A stretch of 51,360 nt of DNA, from positions 1-51,360 of the forward strand of contig JAKSTN010000018.1 in assembly GCA_024402535.1 (NCBI GenBank), in the 5' to 3' direction. Positions 50,307-51,360 of this stretch are shown here, in pieces. Numbering within the stretch: position 1 is the stretch's first letter; each line of letters opens with the position of its first letter. Under the pieces are notes generated by a model. The model saw only the letters and a program-made list of their open reading frames with translations. It made no database searches and was not told the DNA's origin. This DNA is from Treponema sp. GTDB taxonomy: Bacteria > Spirochaetota > Spirochaetia > Treponematales > Treponemataceae. Both the position numbers and the translations under genes were made by a program.

Positions 50307-51360
50307 ATGAAAAAAATTGTAGCTGGAGTTCTGGCTGTAGCAGCAGCTTTGACTCTTGTTTCATGTGGTGGCAAAAGTGCTAAGAAAGGTCTTAACATTT
50401 CTGTCTTCACAATTCAGCAGCGTCAGCAGCCACCTGCAGACAACCGCGATTACAAATGGATCGAAGATACCTTCGGTGTAACATTCAACTGGGACATCCT
50501 GGTTGGTGACAAAGACCAGAAAATTGGTGTTCTTATCGCTTCTGGCGACCTCCCAGACCTGGTAGAAGTTGACTCAGAAAAATTCCAGGGTGCTGGATGT
50601 CTTATCGACATTAAAGACTATGTTGAAAAGAACTGTCCAAATATCATGAAGAACTATGCAACAGTTTGGAAGCAGATTGTTTACCAGGATTCTGAAAAAG
50701 ATGCAGAAGGTAACATCACAAAAGCACACGTATACTCACTTCCTAACTATGGTTCATATACAGGTGCTAACCAGAATACTGGTTACAACCAGAACGCTTT
50801 CTGGATTCAGAAACGTGTTCTTAAAGAATTCGGATATCCAAAAGTAACAACAGTTGACCAGTACTTCGACCTGCTGGAAAAATATGTTCAGAAATATCCA
50901 GAAACAGACGGTGCAAAAACAATTCCATTCTCAATCATCACAGCTGACTGGGAAGCATTCAACCTTTGGAACCCACCAGCATTCCTTTCAGGAAACCCTA
51001 ACGACGGTAACGGACACGTTGTTGCAAACGCTGACGGAACATACACATACGTTGATAACTTCGCTGATGACAATGCTAAACTTTGGTTCAGCAAAGCTAA
51101 CGGTTACTTCAACCGTGGTCTGATCGATGCAGCTTCATTCACAGACAACCGTGACCAGTACTATGCAAAGATCGCTCAGGGTCGTGTACTTGGTATGTTC
51201 ATCCAGGGATGGCAGTTCATGTATGATGCAGAAAACACAATCCGTGCTTCTAAAAAACTCGACAGAACATATGCTCCACTTCCTGTAGTATTTGATGAAT
51301 CAGTTAAACCTCACTACCGTGACCTGGATCTTCCTAACCTCCAGCGTGGTTATGGTTTCA
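50307..51360 (+). CDS. extracellular solute-binding lipoprotein (partial)
   Basis: The gene runs past the window; 351 codons are visible. The signal peptide ends in the lipobox TLVSC (lipidated Cys at residue 20). The body resembles the large solute-binding proteins of ABC importers for oligosaccharides (LipO/YtcQ-like): WIEDTFGVTFNWDI, IASGDLPDLVEVDSEKF, IDIKDYVEKNCPNI, TVDQYFDLLEKYVQKYPE. Permease genes would be expected downstream, outside the window. Codon usage is strongly biased to AAC, TTC, GAC and CTG compared with most neighbours, indicating high expression. AAAGGAG is the ribosome-binding site. Confidence 0.88.
   Translation, partial: MKKIVAGVLAVAAALTLVSCGGKSAKKGLNISVFTIQQRQQPPADNRDYKWIEDTFGVTFNWDILVGDKDQKIGVLIASGDLPDLVEVDSEKFQGAGCLIDIKDYVEKNCPNIMKNYATVWKQIVYQDSEKDAEGNITKAHVYSLPNYGSYTGANQNTGYNQNAFWIQKRVLKEFGYPKVTTVDQYFDLLEKYVQKYPETDGAKTIPFSIITADWEAFNLWNPPAFLSGNPNDGNGHVVANADGTYTYVDNFADDNAKLWFSKANGYFNRGLIDAASFTDNRDQYYAKIAQGRVLGMFIQGWQFMYDAENTIRASKKLDRTYAPLPVVFDESVKPHYRDLDLPNLQRGYGF

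Overview
The window reads as a chromosomal segment of a spirochaete, most likely a gut or rumen type Treponema. This is inferred from gene content, not from a database search: four chemoreceptors in 24 kb, an IspD-IspF fusion overlapping a CarD-family regulator, AsnA-type asparagine synthetase, acetate kinase, InlB-repeat lipoproteins, a giant membrane-anchored coiled-coil protein, and AT-rich intergenic DNA. No tRNA, rRNA, CRISPR array, prophage or complete insertion sequence was seen.

Layout. 1-240: 3' end of pgk, a palindromic insert, an echo of the last pgk codons, and a terminator. 348-5112: two convergent chemoreceptors separated by a palindromic repeat; the second is translationally coupled to a formate/nitrite-type transporter. 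5267-11578: three surface lipoproteins in one operon. 11674-15438: an operon of two paralogous RCK-type ion-channel subunits with non-standard pore loops, a free-standing cyclic-nucleotide-binding protein and a DMT exporter. 15439-17455: ilvC and a 538-base palindrome-rich tail carrying several synonymous copies of the ilvC C-terminal codons. 17595-20321: ArsR regulator, metallochaperone and P1B ATPase (metal export). 20384-24291: two paralogous six-TM chemoreceptors. 24381-36000: housekeeping and accessory enzymes (a double-domain Aat, LysR regulator plus PanE-like reductase, amidohydrolase, AsnA, RluA-type pseudouridine synthase, PHP phosphatase, a REC-middle-REC regulator, DJ-1 protein). 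34853-44546: a large secreted protein, acetate kinase, HAD hydrolase and the 1626-residue coiled-coil protein with about 30 eleven-residue repeats and a C-terminal helix-turn-helix. 44590-46402: ispDF and carD. 46566-50105: a heterodimeric ABC exporter with one degenerate ATP site. 50307-end: a solute-binding lipoprotein that runs off the window.

The most unusual signals are: (i) synonymous echoes of the C-terminal codons plus stop downstream of both pgk and ilvC, separated from the real gene end by hairpins; (ii) a split, possibly cyclic-nucleotide-gated channel made of two RCK subunits lacking the TVGYGD filter; (iii) a recurrent promoter layout in which a -10 box ends 6-9 bases before an ATG with no ribosome-binding site, at seven or eight genes, suggesting frequent leaderless mRNAs; (iv) the hendecad-repeat protein with an HTH tail; and (v) a tandem-domain leucyl/phenylalanyl-tRNA-protein transferase.

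Functionally the region mixes environmental sensing (chemoreceptors, lipoproteins, solute-binding protein, transporter-coupled receptor), ion and metal homeostasis, fermentation (acetate kinase, FNT transporter) and core biosynthesis (branched-chain amino acids, asparagine, isoprenoids).
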